From NCBI RefSeq assembly GCF_032464895.1, contig NZ_JAWDIC010000002.1, forward strand, positions 1 through 64,000: a DNA stretch of 64,000 nt, given 5' to 3'. Shown one piece after another: positions 1 to 9,319 of this stretch (position 1 is its first letter; each line of letters opens with the position of its first letter). Under the pieces are notes generated by a model. The model searched no databases. It saw only the letters and a list, made by a program, of their open reading frames with translations, and was not told the origin of the DNA. Both the position numbers and the translations under genes were made by a program. The DNA comes from Phycicoccus sp. M110.8 (lineage in GTDB: Bacteria > Actinomycetota > Actinomycetes > Actinomycetales > Dermatophilaceae).

Positions 1-50
1 AGACGAGGTTATTGGCATCGATTTTTGACACGCTGTTGAGTTCTCAAGGA
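1..50 (-). promoter_or_regulatory. 16S rRNA operon leader with boxA antitermination element (partial)
   Basis: Read on the minus strand, TTGAGAACTCAACAGCGTG (boxA at 36-47) followed by an A/T-richer stretch matches the typical actinobacterial rRNA leader just before mature 16S rRNA. The transcript would run leftwards out of the window, so the 16S gene itself is not seen. The assignment rests on motif recognition plus a fitting promoter directly upstream. Confidence 0.75.
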
Positions 51-108
51 TCGGACGCGCACCATCAACACTGCGATTTCTCGCGGATGTTTCCGGGGCA
101 ACCGTTCT

Positions 109-138
109 AGGTTATTCGCTTCGCATCTTGGGCGTCAA
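109..138 (-). promoter_or_regulatory. Candidate rRNA operon promoter
   Basis: On the minus strand a TTGACG -35 box (133-138) and a TAACCT -10 box (109-114) are separated by 18 bases. They lie about 60 bases upstream of the boxA leader. The -35 box is near-consensus, as expected for an rrn promoter. The start point is inferred. Confidence 0.6.
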
Positions 139-397
139 ATCCCCTCCGCCTCGAGAAGAGGCGGTCCAGGACCTCGCGCGCTTGGCGTTCGGCGATGACG
201 AAACTGTAGCACCGTGCCGGCCGAGGACCAAAATCCCGCCCTTCCCCGCGGCCGCCTCCCCCGGTCCGGGACGACCACCAGCGCTCTGACCTGCGGCGAT
301 GCCCCAGGAGCACGCCGGACGGCACCGGAGCTGCGCACCCGGGGCACCAGGAACCGCAAGGTCCTCGTGCTCCCCTGCCCGCCTGCTGCACACTGCG

Positions 398-1660
398 ATG
401 GTGAACCCGGCCTCGGCTGCGGTCCGGCGCACGTACCTGACCCTGCAGCTGCTCACCACCTTGGCGACGTCCCTCATCTGGGGCGTGAACACCCTGTTCC
501 TGCTCGACGCGGGCCTGAGCAACTTCGAGGCGTTCGCCGCCAACGCGTTCTTCACCGCCGGGATGATGGCGTTCGAGGTCCCGACCGGTGTCGTCGCCGA
601 CCTGCGCGGACGCAGGCTCTCCTTCCTGCTCGGGGCGTCGACGCTGTGTGCCATGACGCTGCTGTACGTGTGGATGTGGCACGTGCACGCCGACTTCGTC
701 TGGTGGGCGCTGGTGTCCGTCGGCCTGGGCCTCGGGTTCACCTTCTTCTCCGGAGCCGTGGAGGCGTGGCTGGTCGACGCCCTCACCTCCACTGGCTACG
801 AGGGTGAGCTGGACGCGGTGTTCGGCAACGGCCAGGCCGTTCAGGGGGCGGCCATGCTCGTCGGCTCGGTCGGGGGCGGCCTGCTCGCCCAGGCGGGCAG
901 CCTGGGCCTGCCGTTCGTCGCCCGCGCCGTGCTGCTGGCGCTGACCTTCGTCGTCGCCTGGGTCGCCATGCACGACCTCGGCTTCGAGCCCGAGGTCGGC
1001 AAGAGCCCCCGCGCCGAGGTCGGCCGCATCTGGCACGACTCGCTCGAGCAGGGCCTCGGCCAGCGCCCCGTGCGCTGGGTCATGCTCACGTCGCCGTTCA
1101 TCGGCGGAGTCAACGTCTACGCCTTCTACGCGATGCAGCCCTACCTGCTGCAGCTCTACGGCAGCCGCACGGCATACGGCATCGCGGGACTCGCCGCGGC
1201 CATCGTGGCCGGCGCGCAGGTGGTCGGTGGCCTCCTCGGGCCGCGGATGCGGCGACTGGTCCACCGCCGCACGAGCTGGCTCCTGCTGGCGCTGGCGACC
1301 AGCACGGTGGCGCTGGCGGCCGTGGGCCTCGTCGACAGCTTCGCGGGGGTGGTCGTCCTGCTCGTCGCGTGGAGCTTCGGGTTCGCGGCTGCCGTGCCGG
1401 TGCGGCAGGCGTACCTCAACGGCCTGATCCCGTCGCGGCAGCGCGCGACGGTGCTGTCCTTCGACTCCCTGCTCGGCTCCGCCGGCGGCGTGGTCCTGCA
1501 GCCCGGGCTGGGGAGGCTCGCCGACCTGTCGGGCTACGCGCCGACGTTCCTGCTCAGCGCGGCCTTCCAGGCACTCGCCCTCCCGCTGCTCGGCCTGGCC
1601 CGCCGCGAGCGCGCCGTCACCGACGTGGTGGTCCGGGAGGCCGAGCCCCACGCCGGCTGA
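398..1660 (+). CDS. MFS transporter
   Basis: This is a 420-residue integral membrane protein of the major facilitator superfamily with about 12 hydrophobic segments. The motif A-like loop EVPTGVVADLRGRRLSF follows TM2, and a long cytoplasmic loop (EPEVGKSPRAEVGR) separates the two halves. The substrate cannot be told from sequence. An upstream in-frame start at 299 would add a polar Arg/Pro-rich stretch unlike an MFS N-terminus, so the ATG at 398 (MVNPASAAVRR) is preferred; no strong ribosome site precedes it. The gene converges on rluD with only 9 bases between the stops. Confidence 0.8.
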   Translation: MVNPASAAVRRTYLTLQLLTTLATSLIWGVNTLFLLDAGLSNFEAFAANAFFTAGMMAFEVPTGVVADLRGRRLSFLLGASTLCAMTLLYVWMWHVHADFVWWALVSVGLGLGFTFFSGAVEAWLVDALTSTGYEGELDAVFGNGQAVQGAAMLVGSVGGGLLAQAGSLGLPFVARAVLLALTFVVAWVAMHDLGFEPEVGKSPRAEVGRIWHDSLEQGLGQRPVRWVMLTSPFIGGVNVYAFYAMQPYLLQLYGSRTAYGIAGLAAAIVAGAQVVGGLLGPRMRRLVHRRTSWLLLALATSTVALAAVGLVDSFAGVVVLLVAWSFGFAAAVPVRQAYLNGLIPSRQRATVLSFDSLLGSAGGVVLQPGLGRLADLSGYAPTFLLSAAFQALALPLLGLARRERAVTDVVVREAEPHAG

Positions 1661-1669
1661 GACGCGGCC

Positions 1670-2593
1670 TCACAGGAGGTCGAGGGCGTCCTGGAGGTCC
1701 TGCGGGTACGGGCTCTCGAAGGAGACGTACGTGCCGGTGCCCGGGTGCTCGAAGCCCAGCCCGACCGCGTGCAGCCACTGCCGCTCCAGACCCAGCCGGC
1801 GCGCCAGCGTCGGGTCCGCACCGTAGGGGAGGTCGCCGGCGAGCGGGTGGTGCAGCGCGCTGAAGTGCACCCGGATCTGGTGCGTGCGACCGGTCTCGAG
1901 GTGCACGTCCACCAGGCTCGCGGCGCGGAACGCCTCGATCACCTCGTAGTGCGTGACGCTCGGCTTGCCCTTCTCCATGACGGCGAACTTGTAGTCGTAG
2001 CTCGGGTGGCGGCCGATGGGCGCGTCGATGGTGCCGACGACGGGGTCGGGCAGGCCCTGCACGAGCGCGTGGTACTTCTTGTCGACCGACCGCGAGCGGA
2101 ACGCCTGCTTCAGGACGCTGTACGCGTGCTCGGACTTGGCCACGACCATGAGGCCGGACGTGCCGACGTCCAACCGGGAGACGATGCCCTGCCGCTCGCT
2201 GGCGCCGCTCGTCGCGATGCGGAAGCCGGCCGCCGCGAGGCCACCGACCACCGTGGGACCTGTCCAACCGACGCTGGGGTGGGCCGCCACCCCCACGGGC
2301 TTGTCGACCACGACCAGGTCGTCGTCGTCGTGGACGATGGTCATCCCCGGCACCGGCTCGGCGCGGACCTCGACGCCGGGACCGGTCTGCGGTGACGGCA
2401 GGGCCACCTCCAGGAGGTCGCCGGCGCTCACCCGGTCGGACTTGCCTGCGCTGGAGTGGTTCACGTGGACGTGGCCGGCGGTCGCGAGCTCGGCGGCCTT
2501 GGTCCTCGAGACACCGAAGAGGCGGGCGAGGGCGGCGTCGACCCGCTCCCCCTCGAGGCCGTCTGGCACGAACAGGGTGCGCGTGTCAGACAT
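1670..2593 (-). CDS. rluD: RluA/RluD-family 23S rRNA pseudouridine synthase
   Basis: This 307-residue enzyme would isomerise specific uridines to pseudouridine in large-subunit rRNA. An N-terminal S4-like RNA-binding domain (about residues 8-65) precedes the catalytic domain, which has the signature [13 protein letters not shown] with catalytic Asp142, then the GRTHQIRVH motif. The ATG start overlaps the end of lspA by 8 bases, the usual lspA-rluD coupling. Family membership is clear. The exact target (RluD-like helix 69 or another site) is inferred from neighbourhood and length. Confidence 0.9.
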   Translation of the reverse strand: MSDTRTLFVPDGLEGERVDAALARLFGVSRTKAAELATAGHVHVNHSSAGKSDRVSAGDLLEVALPSPQTGPGVEVRAEPVPGMTIVHDDDDLVVVDKPVGVAAHPSVGWTGPTVVGGLAAAGFRIATSGASERQGIVSRLDVGTSGLMVVAKSEHAYSVLKQAFRSRSVDKKYHALVQGLPDPVVGTIDAPIGRHPSYDYKFAVMEKGKPSVTHYEVIEAFRAASLVDVHLETGRTHQIRVHFSALHHPLAGDLPYGADPTLARRLGLERQWLHAVGLGFEHPGTGTYVSFESPYPQDLQDALDLL

Positions 2594-3194
2594 GGGTCGC
2601 CTCGTGCCCGGCCTCGTGGCGGCCGTGCTCGGCCCGGCTGCCGTCGACGCCGATGCCCCGCAGTGCCAGCAGGCCGATGAGCACCGCGGCGCCGACGATG
2701 GCGATGTCGGCGACGTTCCCGATGAACAGCCCGAAGTAGTCGATGAAGTCCACGACGTGGCCGCGCCCGGGCCCCGGCTCACGGACCATCCGGTCGGTGA
2801 GGTTGCCGACCGAGCCCCCGAACAGCAGGCCCAGGGCCCACGCCCAGGAGGTGCTGCCGATGCGCCGGGCGGTGCGCACGATGAACGCGAGCACCCCGAA
2901 CGCGATGAGGGTCAGCACCCACGTCGCGCCGTTGCCGATCGAGAACGCGGCACCGGGGTTGCGGATGAGGTTGAGCCGGATGAAGTCACCGACCAGCGGC
3001 ACCGGGTCGCCCGGCGTCAGCGCGGCGAGGGCCCAGGCCTTGGTCACCTGGTCGGCGACGTATGCCGTGGCCGCCGCCGCAGCGAGGAGCACGAAGAGCC
3101 GCCGCCGGTGCGGCGAGGTGGTGGGGGTGGTGGACGGGGTGTGGTCGTCGGCCGGGATCAGCGGCGCTCCTGCTTCGTCTTGCATGTCACGCAT
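2586..3194 (-). CDS. lspA: Lipoprotein signal peptidase (signal peptidase II)
   Basis: LspA cleaves the signal peptide of diacylglyceryl-modified prolipoproteins in the membrane. The 202-residue protein has four hydrophobic segments after a polar N-terminal tail. Both family motifs with the catalytic aspartates are present: [10 protein letters not shown] (Asp134) and GNVADIAIV (Asp163). It overlaps the end of the DksA-like gene by 37 bases from the ATG at 3194; a second in-frame ATG at 3185 is also possible because no clear ribosome site marks either. It overlaps rluD by 8 bases. Confidence 0.92.
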   Translation of the reverse strand: MRDMQDEAGAPLIPADDHTPSTTPTTSPHRRRLFVLLAAAAATAYVADQVTKAWALAALTPGDPVPLVGDFIRLNLIRNPGAAFSIGNGATWVLTLIAFGVLAFIVRTARRIGSTSWAWALGLLFGGSVGNLTDRMVREPGPGRGHVVDFIDYFGLFIGNVADIAIVGAAVLIGLLALRGIGVDGSRAEHGRHEAGHEATHV

Positions 3195-4126
3195 AGGGTC
3201 GCACGAGGAGCGGCCTGGAGGCGAAGTTTGCCGATCGGGTTGCCGCAGGACTCACACACGCCGTAGGTGCCGTTGTCGAGCCGCTCGAGCGCGTGGAGGT
3301 TCTGCTCCAGCATCTCCCGGGCGTTGTTCGCCAGCGAGATCTCCTGCTCGCGCTCGAAGGTCTTGGCTCCGGCGTCGGCCTGGTCGTCGCCGGCGCCGTC
3401 GCCCGCGTCACGCATGAGTCCGACGAGCTCCGCCTCGGCGTCGGTGATCTCGCTGCGCAGCCGCTGCACGTCCGCCTCGATCTCCGAGCGGATCGCCTTC
3501 AGCTCCTGCGCCGTCCACGGCGACTCGTCGGCGCGGACGACCAGCGAGGCAGGCGACTTCGCCGCCTTCTTCGCGGGGGCCGCCTTGGTCGCGGGGGCGG
3601 TCCTGGTGGCCGGGGCAGCCTTGGTGGCAGCGGTCTTCGTGGCCGGCGCAGCCTTGGTCGGCGTCGTCTTCGCCGGCTGGGCCTTCGTCGCGGCGGCCTT
3701 CTTCGTCGTTGCGGCGGCCTTGGTCGCCGAGGCCTTGGTCGCCGCGGCCTTCGCGGGGGCGGCCTTCGCGGCACTCTTCTTCACGGGCGCCGCCTTCGTG
3801 GTCGGGGTGGCCTTGGTCGCGGCCTTTGTGGTGGTCGGCGCAGCCTTGGTGGCGGTCGCCTTCGAGGCGGAGGCGGACTTCGTCGCCGCCTTCGAGGCCG
3901 AGGCGGACTTGGTCGCCGCCTTCGTGGCCGTCGCCTTCTTTGCCGGCGCCTTCTTTGCCGGTGCCTTCGTGGCTGTCGCCTTCGAGGAGGGGGCGGACTT
4001 CGTCGCCGCCTTCGTGGTCTTCGCCTTCGAGGAGGGAGCGGCCTTCGCCACGCGGGCCGTCGTGGAGCTCCGGGACGGGGCTCGGCTGGCCGCCGCCGTC
4101 GTGCTGGCTCTCGCCGTGTCAACCAT
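3158..4126 (-). CDS. TraR/DksA-family zinc-finger protein with histone H1-like tail
   Basis: This 322-residue protein has two parts. Residues about 20-185 are almost only Lys, Ala, Thr and Pro in AKKAPAKK- and TKAA-type repeats, like eukaryotic histone H1 or mycobacterial HupB tails, and probably bind DNA without sequence preference. The last 120 residues form a DksA/TraR-like helical domain ending in a C4 zinc finger, CESCG then CVTCK. Family members act on RNA polymerase; a direct role here is inference. The ATG at 4126 follows a purine-rich site, and upstream in-frame codons would add sequence beyond the predicted promoter at 4185-4213. Confidence 0.75.
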   Translation of the reverse strand: MVDTARASTTAAASRAPSRSSTTARVAKAAPSSKAKTTKAATKSAPSSKATATKAPAKKAPAKKATATKAATKSASASKAATKSASASKATATKAAPTTTKAATKATPTTKAAPVKKSAAKAAPAKAAATKASATKAAATTKKAAATKAQPAKTTPTKAAPATKTAATKAAPATRTAPATKAAPAKKAAKSPASLVVRADESPWTAQELKAIRSEIEADVQRLRSEITDAEAELVGLMRDAGDGAGDDQADAGAKTFEREQEISLANNAREMLEQNLHALERLDNGTYGVCESCGNPIGKLRLQAAPRATLCVTCKTKQERR

Positions 4127-4184
4127 GGTGCCGCGCCCCTCGCTTCCACAGCGCTCGGCGGTCCGAGCGCGGACAGGTGCGGCG

Positions 4185-4213
4185 AGGATAAGCGCTGCAC
4201 GCTGCGTACTCAA
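4185..4213 (-). promoter_or_regulatory. Candidate promoter of the DksA-like gene
   Basis: On the minus strand TTGAGT (4208-4213) and TATCCT (4185-4190) are separated by 17 bases. They lie about 60 bases upstream of the ATG and downstream of the divIVA terminator, so the DksA-lspA-rluD group can be expressed separately. Prediction by motif only. Confidence 0.5.
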
Positions 4214-4297
4214 CGGCAAAACGCGTAACTTCCGAAACACGGAGGTCCCCCGGTCCCGCCCGGGCGCTCGGCCCGCGACGACCAGGCCTCGGACGCG

Positions 4298-4337
4298 ACG
4301 ACGGCGCCCCACCGCCGAAGCGGTGGGGCGCCGTCGT
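4298..4337 (-). terminator. Strong hairpin after divIVA
   Basis: A perfect 18-bp stem (ACGACGGCGCCCCACCGC and its complement) with a CGAA tetraloop begins 18 bases past the divIVA stop. There is no long U tract, as is common in actinobacteria. It would end the long division cluster transcript. Confidence 0.8.
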
Positions 4338-4354
4338 GCTCAGCCTGACCGGGG

Positions 4355-5500
4355 TCAGCCGTTGCTCTCGGCAGCAGCGTCCGCCGGCTCGACGGCCGTG
4401 TCGTCGAGGTCCTTGAGCTGGTCCTCGATGTAGCTCTTCAGGCGGGCGCGGTAGTTGCGCTCGAACGCCCGCAGCTCCTCGATCTTCTTCTCGAGCATCG
4501 TGCGCTCACGGCCGAGCTCCTCGAGGATCTGGGCCTTCTTCTGCTGGGCCTCGTGCACCATGCCCGTCGAGCGCTCGCGCGCCTCGGTGATGAGCTGCTC
4601 GTGCTTGGACTCGGCCTCGGCGACGAGCTGGTCGTGCCGCGACTGCGCCGTGCTGAGGAGCTCGTCGTGACGGGACTGGCCCTCGGTCACGAGCTCGTCG
4701 TGACGGGTCTGCGCCTCGGCGATGAGGCGGTCGCGCGTCTGCTCGCCCTGGCCGACGTGCTCGTCGTGCAGGCGCTGGGCCATCTCGAGCAGCGCGGCGG
4801 CGCTGGAGCCGCCACCGACGGCCGCACCGGCCAGCGCGGCGGCGCCGTTGCCCTCACCCTGCTGCACGGGCTGGGGGGCGGGCTGGGCCGCGGCGGCCGC
4901 GGCCTGCTCCGCACGGGCCTGGGCCTCCTGGGCGCGGGCCTCGGCCTCCTCGGCACGCTTCTGCGCCTGCTCGGCCTCCTGCTGGGCGGCGGCGAGGCGC
5001 TGCTCCGCCTCCTGCGCACGGGCCTCGGCCTCACCGGCCTGGGCCTCGACACCCTGCTGCGCCTTGGCGATCCGCTCCTGGGCCGCCTGCTCGGCCTCCT
5101 TGGCGCGGGCCTGGGCGACGCGCTCGGCCTCCTGGGCCTTGGCGTTGGCCTCGGCGACCCGCTCCTGGGCGGCGCGCTCGGCCTCCTCCGCCTGGGCGGT
5201 CAGGGCCGCGATGCGCTCCTCCGCCTCACGCCTGGCCTTCGCCTCGGCCTCCTGGGTGGCCTTGGCCTCGGCGTCCCGCTTGGCCTGCGCCTCGGGGTCG
5301 GGCTTGGCCACGGCCGGCATGCCCTTGCTCTGGCGGCACTCGTTGAGCTGGTCGCGCAGGTCGTCGCTGTCCTTGACGAGCTTGCGCATCTCGGCCACGA
5401 CCTCGTCCAGGAAGTCGTCCACCTCGCGCTCGTCGTAACCGCGCCGGAACTGGGTCGGCGTGAAGTTCTTGTTGAGGACGTCCTCAGGACTGAGCGTCAT
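4355..5500 (-). CDS. wag31: DivIVA/Wag31 polar growth protein
   Basis: This 381-residue coiled-coil protein marks curved membrane at poles and septa and recruits the cell-wall machinery in actinobacteria. The N-terminal DivIVA domain is plain: MTLSPEDVLNKNFTPTQFRR followed by GYDEREVDDFLDEV. Next come a long Ala/Glu/Gln-rich coiled coil (about 75-200), a short Pro/Gly-rich linker and a second coiled coil with RHDELV and AQ repeats (about 235-350). A GAGGTGA ribosome site precedes the ATG. A TAGGCT -10-like box at 5566-5571 is a weak promoter candidate. It is last in the cluster and followed by a hairpin. Confidence 0.93.
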   Translation of the reverse strand: MTLSPEDVLNKNFTPTQFRRGYDEREVDDFLDEVVAEMRKLVKDSDDLRDQLNECRQSKGMPAVAKPDPEAQAKRDAEAKATQEAEAKARREAEERIAALTAQAEEAERAAQERVAEANAKAQEAERVAQARAKEAEQAAQERIAKAQQGVEAQAGEAEARAQEAEQRLAAAQQEAEQAQKRAEEAEARAQEAQARAEQAAAAAAQPAPQPVQQGEGNGAAALAGAAVGGGSSAAALLEMAQRLHDEHVGQGEQTRDRLIAEAQTRHDELVTEGQSRHDELLSTAQSRHDQLVAEAESKHEQLITEARERSTGMVHEAQQKKAQILEELGRERTMLEKKIEELRAFERNYRARLKSYIEDQLKDLDDTAVEPADAAAESNG

Positions 5501-5651
5501 TAGTCACCTCGTTGGGCTGGCATGAGCAGTGCAGGTCAAGCATCGCAGAGTCGGGCAGTGCCGTCAGCCTAGAGGATGGCGTCGTCCCACTGGACCCGCA
5601 CGCCCCACCCGTCTCCCCCTGCGGACGACACCGGGCGACCGCCGAGACCGG

Positions 5652-5939
5652 CTACAGGATCCCCATGAGCACGCTCGTCACGAGCATGAGCACGAGGAAG
5701 GCCAGGTCGAGGCGCACCGCGCCCAGCGTCAGGGGCGGGATGAGGCGCCGCAGCGCCTTCAGCGGCGGGTCCGTGATGGTGTAGACCGCCTCGGCCACCA
5801 CGAGCAGCGCGCCGCGGGGCCGCCAGTCGCGGGCGAACGCCTGGACCCAGTCCAGCACCAGCCGCCCGAGGAGGACGACGAAGAAGAGGAAGACCACGAA
5901 GCGCACCACGCTGGCGACGGGGTTCGAACCGAGCAGCAT
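5652..5939 (-). CDS. YggT-family membrane protein
   Basis: This 95-residue protein has two hydrophobic segments separated by a cytoplasmic-type loop with DPPLKALRRLIPPL, the conserved core of the YggT family. Its genes sit between sepF and divIVA in many Gram-positive genomes, as here. A role in division or envelope shape is proposed for the family but no reaction is known. It is 45 bases downstream of sepF and likely co-transcribed. Confidence 0.88.
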   Translation of the reverse strand: MLLGSNPVASVVRFVVFLFFVVLLGRLVLDWVQAFARDWRPRGALLVVAEAVYTITDPPLKALRRLIPPLTLGAVRLDLAFLVLMLVTSVLMGIL

Positions 5940-5984
5940 GCGCTCACCCTGCCATGCGGGGCTGTCCGGGGCCGGTGGCGGGGG

Positions 5985-6470
5985 TCAGCTCTGGTTGAAC
6001 AGGCCGCGCGCGGACGGCGCGGGCACGCCCTCCTCGGCGGAGACCTCGACGTGGGCCGGCGACAGCAGGAAGACCTTGGACGTGACGCGCTCGATCGACC
6101 CGTGCAGGCCGAAGACCAGACCGGCGGCGAAGTCGACGAGGCGCTTGGCGTCGGCGTCGTCCATGTCGGAAAGGTTCATGATGACCGGGGTGCCGTCGCG
6201 GAAGCTCTCGCCGATGTTCTTGGCCTCGTTGTACGTCCGCGGGTGGATCGTGGTGATGCGGTTGAGGTTCCCGACCTCGACGTCGCGGACGACGCGGGCC
6301 ACCGGCGTGCGCTGCGGCAGCGGGGTGACGGCGGCGGACCGCTCCTGGGCGGGGGCCTCGTGGCGCTGCTGCTGCTGCGGCTCGTCGTAGTCGTCGTAGT
6401 CGTAGCCGTCGTACTGCTCGTCCTCGGCGAGCCCGAGGTACACCATCGTCTTGCGCAGCGCCCCAGCCAT
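5985..6470 (-). CDS. sepF: Cell division protein SepF
   Basis: SepF is the membrane anchor of FtsZ in bacteria without FtsA. The 161-residue protein has the amphipathic N-terminal helix [14 protein letters not shown] that inserts into the membrane and an acidic Tyr/Asp/Gln-rich linker ([15 protein letters not shown]). The C-terminal domain has [13 protein letters not shown] and [19 protein letters not shown], which polymerises and binds the FtsZ tail. The ATG at 6470 is preferred because it starts the membrane helix and follows a GGGAG site; upstream codons would add a basic non-conserved stretch. Confidence 0.95.
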   Translation of the reverse strand: MAGALRKTMVYLGLAEDEQYDGYDYDDYDEPQQQQRHEAPAQERSAAVTPLPQRTPVARVVRDVEVGNLNRITTIHPRTYNEAKNIGESFRDGTPVIMNLSDMDDADAKRLVDFAAGLVFGLHGSIERVTSKVFLLSPAHVEVSAEEGVPAPSARGLFNQS

Positions 6471-6519
6471 TGAGAGCTCCCTTGGTCTTCTTCGTGTGTG
6501 CGGTCGTCCGCGACTGAAG

Positions 6520-7248
6520 TTACCGGTGTGACTGGCGCGATCCGAGGATTGCGGTGCCGACACGCAGGTGTGTCGCCCCGTGGGCGACCGCCTGCTCGAG
6601 GTCCCCGCTCATGCCCGCCGAGATCCACGACGCGTCGGGATGGGAGGCGCGTATGCCGTCGGCGACGTCCCGCAGCCGGGCGAAGGCCGGCGCGGGGTCG
6701 GCTCCGAGGGGGGCCACGGCCATGACCCCGCGCAGGTCGAGGTGCTCGCTCGCAGCCACCGCGTCCGCGAGGGCGGGCGCCTGCGCCGGTACCACCCCGC
6801 CCCGCCCCTCCGCCTCGTCGAGGGCGACCTGGACGAGCACCTCCAGGCGGCGGCCCGCCCGGCCGGCCGCCCGGTCGAGGGCCCCCACGAGCTTGACCCG
6901 GTCGAGGGACTGGACGACGTCGGCATACCCGACGACGGAGGAGGCCTTGTTGCTCTGGAGCTGGCCGATGAAGTGGACGCGGAGGTCCGCCCGCCGGGTC
7001 ACCTCGGCGAACTTGGCCGCCGCCTCCTGGTCGCGGTTCTCCCCCACCGCCCGCACCCCGAGATCGGCGAGCAGGTCGACGTCGCTCGCGGGGAAGAACT
7101 TGGTCACCGCGATGAGCGTGACCTCCGCGGGATCGCGACCCGCTGCGGCACAGGCCGCTTCGATGCGCGCATGCACGGCTGCGAGGTTGTGCTCGAGCTC
7201 GGCCCGCCGGTCCCCCGGCCAGTCCGGTGACGGCCAGCCCGCACTCAC
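6520..7248 (-). CDS. YggS-family pyridoxal phosphate homeostasis protein
   Basis: YggS proteins bind pyridoxal 5'-phosphate and buffer its level; no enzyme activity is established. The 242-residue TIM-barrel protein shows the PLP lysine in [10 protein letters not shown], then [18 protein letters not shown] and the phosphate-binding end MSGDLEQAV...[11 protein letters not shown]. The GTG start at 7248 overlaps the pgeF stop by four bases (GTGA). The pgeF-yggS-sepF order is standard in actinobacteria. Confidence 0.9.
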   Translation of the reverse strand: MSAGWPSPDWPGDRRAELEHNLAAVHARIEAACAAAGRDPAEVTLIAVTKFFPASDVDLLADLGVRAVGENRDQEAAAKFAEVTRRADLRVHFIGQLQSNKASSVVGYADVVQSLDRVKLVGALDRAAGRAGRRLEVLVQVALDEAEGRGGVVPAQAPALADAVAASEHLDLRGVMAVAPLGADPAPAFARLRDVADGIRASHPDASWISAGMSGDLEQAVAHGATHLRVGTAILGSRQSHR

Positions 7249-7970
7249 GCGACGTCCAGCGCGACGACGCCGGCGAACCGACCGGTGCGGCCGTCCCGGC
7301 GGTAGGAGTAGAGGTCGCGCTCCTCGCGGGCGCAGCCCGGCAGCCACTGCACCGACACGCCACCCGCCCGCAGCTGGGACACGACACCGGCCGCGACGTC
7401 GATGGCCGGCGTGCCGGTCCACGAGACGGTCGCCGACTCCGGGGCGACCCGGGCGGACTCGGCGCGCATCTTTTCGGGCACCTCGTAGCAGCGCCCGCAG
7501 ACGGACGGGCCGACGACGGCGGCGATGTCGCGGGCGCCGAGGTCGCGCATGCGCTCGACGGCGACACCGACGATGCCCGCGGTCATGCCGGGCCGGCCGG
7601 CGTGCACCGCGCCCACGACCCCGGCGTCGGGGTCGGCGAGGAGCACGGGCGTGCAGTCGGCGACGAGCACGGCCAGGCCCAGCCCGGGTTCGGCCGTCAC
7701 GACGCCGTCAGCCGGAGGCGGGCTGCCGGGCGGCCACGGGCCGTCGGCGACCAGGACCTCACGCCCGTGGCACTGGTCCAGGAACAGCAGCCGGTCGCGC
7801 GACAGACCCATCGAGGTGGCGACACGCAGCCGGTTCTCCTCCACGGCGGTCGGGTCGTCCCCGACGTGCCCTCCGAGGTTGAGCGACTCGAACTCGCCGG
7901 TGCTCGTGCCGCCCAGCCGGTCGGTGACGGCCCACCGGACCCGGCTGCTCTCCTCGCGCCAGTAGAACAC
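7245..7970 (-). CDS. pgeF: Peptidoglycan editing factor / polyphenol oxidase family (YfiH)
   Basis: YfiH proteins are laccase-fold enzymes; PgeF in E. coli removes wrongly built UDP-MurNAc-L-Ser precursors, and others show purine nucleoside activity. The 241-residue protein keeps the metal-site motifs: CHGREV, ADCTPVLLAD, GAVHAGRPG and GPSVCGRCYEV. It starts with GTG after a GGTTGGGG-type site and lies directly downstream of the hairpin that follows ftsZ, so it needs readthrough or its own promoter. It overlaps yggS by four bases. Confidence 0.88.
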   Translation of the reverse strand: MFYWREESSRVRWAVTDRLGGTSTGEFESLNLGGHVGDDPTAVEENRLRVATSMGLSRDRLLFLDQCHGREVLVADGPWPPGSPPPADGVVTAEPGLGLAVLVADCTPVLLADPDAGVVGAVHAGRPGMTAGIVGVAVERMRDLGARDIAAVVGPSVCGRCYEVPEKMRAESARVAPESATVSWTGTPAIDVAAGVVSQLRAGGVSVQWLPGCAREERDLYSYRRDGRTGRFAGVVALDVA

Positions 7971-7982
7971 GGCCCCAACCTA

Positions 7983-8024
7983 CGACAGGGGGCGCCGGAC
8001 GATGTCGTCCGGCGCCCCCTGTCG
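7983..8024 (-). terminator. Hairpin after ftsZ
   Basis: A GC-rich stem of 19 bp (left arm 7983-8001, right arm 8006-8024, loop ATGT) lies 15 bases past the ftsZ stop. It probably ends or attenuates transcription between ftsZ and pgeF. Confidence 0.75.
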
Positions 8025-8038
8025 GCGTGGTGCTGACC

Positions 8039-9319
8039 TCACTTGAGGAAGTCGGGCACGTCCAGGTCGTCGCCCTCGTCGAACGTGACGGTGCGCGGCG
8101 GCCGGCCGACCGGCTCGCGCGGCGCGGCGGGCTGCGTCTGGTGCGGCTGCGAGGTCGTCACCGGGTCGTCCTCGCGGGGACGTGCCGGGGCCTGCTGCTG
8201 CGCGGGAACCGGCTGCTCAGGGACCGGGCGGGAGACCGGCTGCTGGGGCGGCAGCTGCGTCGGCGCCGGAGCCGCCGGGGCGGCCGCGTGCGAGTTCGGC
8301 TGCGCCTGCTGGGCCGGACGGCTGGCGCCCTGGATCTGGCCGATCGCCCGCTCGTTCTCGCGCTTCAGCGGGGCGCCCCCGTCGAAGCCCGCCGCGATGA
8401 CCGTCACGCGGACCTCGTCGCCGAGGGCGTCGTCGATGACGGCGCCGAAGATGATGTTGGCCTCGGGGTGCGCGGCCTCCTGGACGAGGCGGGCCGCCTC
8501 GTTGATCTCGAACAGGCCGAGGTCGCTGCCGCCCTGGATCGACAGCAGGACGCCGTGGGCACCGTCGATGCTGGCCTCGAGCAGGGGGCTGGAGATGGCC
8601 AGCTCGGCGGCCTGCACCGCACGGTCGTCGCCGCGCGAGGAGCCGATCCCCATGAGCGCCGAGCCCGCGCCCTGCATGACCGACTTGACGTCCGCGAAGT
8701 CGAGGTTGATCAGGCCCGGCGTGGTGATGAGGTCGGTGATGCCCTGGACACCGGAGAGCAGCACCTGGTCGGCGGACCGGAACGCGTCAAGCATCGAGAC
8801 GGCGCGGTCGCTGATGGACAGCAGCCGGTCGTTCGGGATGACGATGAGGGTGTCGACCTCCTCGCGCAGGTTGCCGATGCCGGACTCGGCCTGGTTGGCC
8901 CGGCGGCGGCCCTCGAAGGTGAACGGCCGGGTCACGACACCGATCGTCAGCGCCCCGAGGCCCTTGGCGATCTTCGCGACGACGGGCGCGCCACCGGTGC
9001 CCGTGCCACCGCCCTCGCCCGCGGTCACGAAGACCATGTCGGCGCCCTTGAGCACCTCCTCGATCTCCTCGGCGTGGTCCTCGGCCGCCTTCTTGCCGAC
9101 CTCGGGGTCCGCGCCGGCACCGAGCCCGCGGGTGAGCTCGCGGCCCACGTCGAGCTTGACGTCGGCGTCACTCATCAGCAGCGCCTGGGCGTCGGTGTTG
9201 ATGGCGATGAACTCCACGCCCTTGAGGCCGACCTCGATCATGCGGTTGATGGCGTTGACGCCACCACCGCCGATGCCGACGACCTTGATGACGGCCAAGT
9301 AGTTCTGCGGTGCTGCCAC
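8039..9319 (-). CDS. ftsZ: Cell division GTPase FtsZ
   Basis: FtsZ is the tubulin-like GTPase that forms the Z ring. The 426-residue protein starts [19 protein letters not shown] after the initiator and carries the GTP-binding GGGTGTG motif (about 103-109) and the T7 synergy region [22 protein letters not shown] Pro/Gln-rich linker leads to the C-terminal peptide [10 protein letters not shown] that binds SepF and FtsW. The GTG start at 9319 lies behind a GGAGAGG site; a longer in-frame reading to 9529 would add non-homologous sequence. A 300-base leader separates it from ftsQ. Confidence 0.97.
   Translation of the reverse strand: MAAPQNYLAVIKVVGIGGGGVNAINRMIEVGLKGVEFIAINTDAQALLMSDADVKLDVGRELTRGLGAGADPEVGKKAAEDHAEEIEEVLKGADMVFVTAGEGGGTGTGGAPVVAKIAKGLGALTIGVVTRPFTFEGRRRANQAESGIGNLREEVDTLIVIPNDRLLSISDRAVSMLDAFRSADQVLLSGVQGITDLITTPGLINLDFADVKSVMQGAGSALMGIGSSRGDDRAVQAAELAISSPLLEASIDGAHGVLLSIQGGSDLGLFEINEAARLVQEAAHPEANIIFGAVIDDALGDEVRVTVIAAGFDGGAPLKRENERAIGQIQGASRPAQQAQPNSHAAAPAAPAPTQLPPQQPVSRPVPEQPVPAQQQAPARPREDDPVTTSQPHQTQPAAPREPVGRPPRTVTFDEGDDLDVPDFLK

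Noticed and set aside
299-397. N-terminal extension of the first MFS gene
   Set aside because: Arg/Pro/Cys-rich residues do not fit an MFS N-terminus; the ATG at 398 starts close to the first membrane segment.
3540-4080. Repetitive DNA that could be taken for a tandem-repeat locus or CRISPR
   Set aside because: It is the coding sequence of the Lys/Ala-rich tail of the DksA-like protein; periodicity follows codons.
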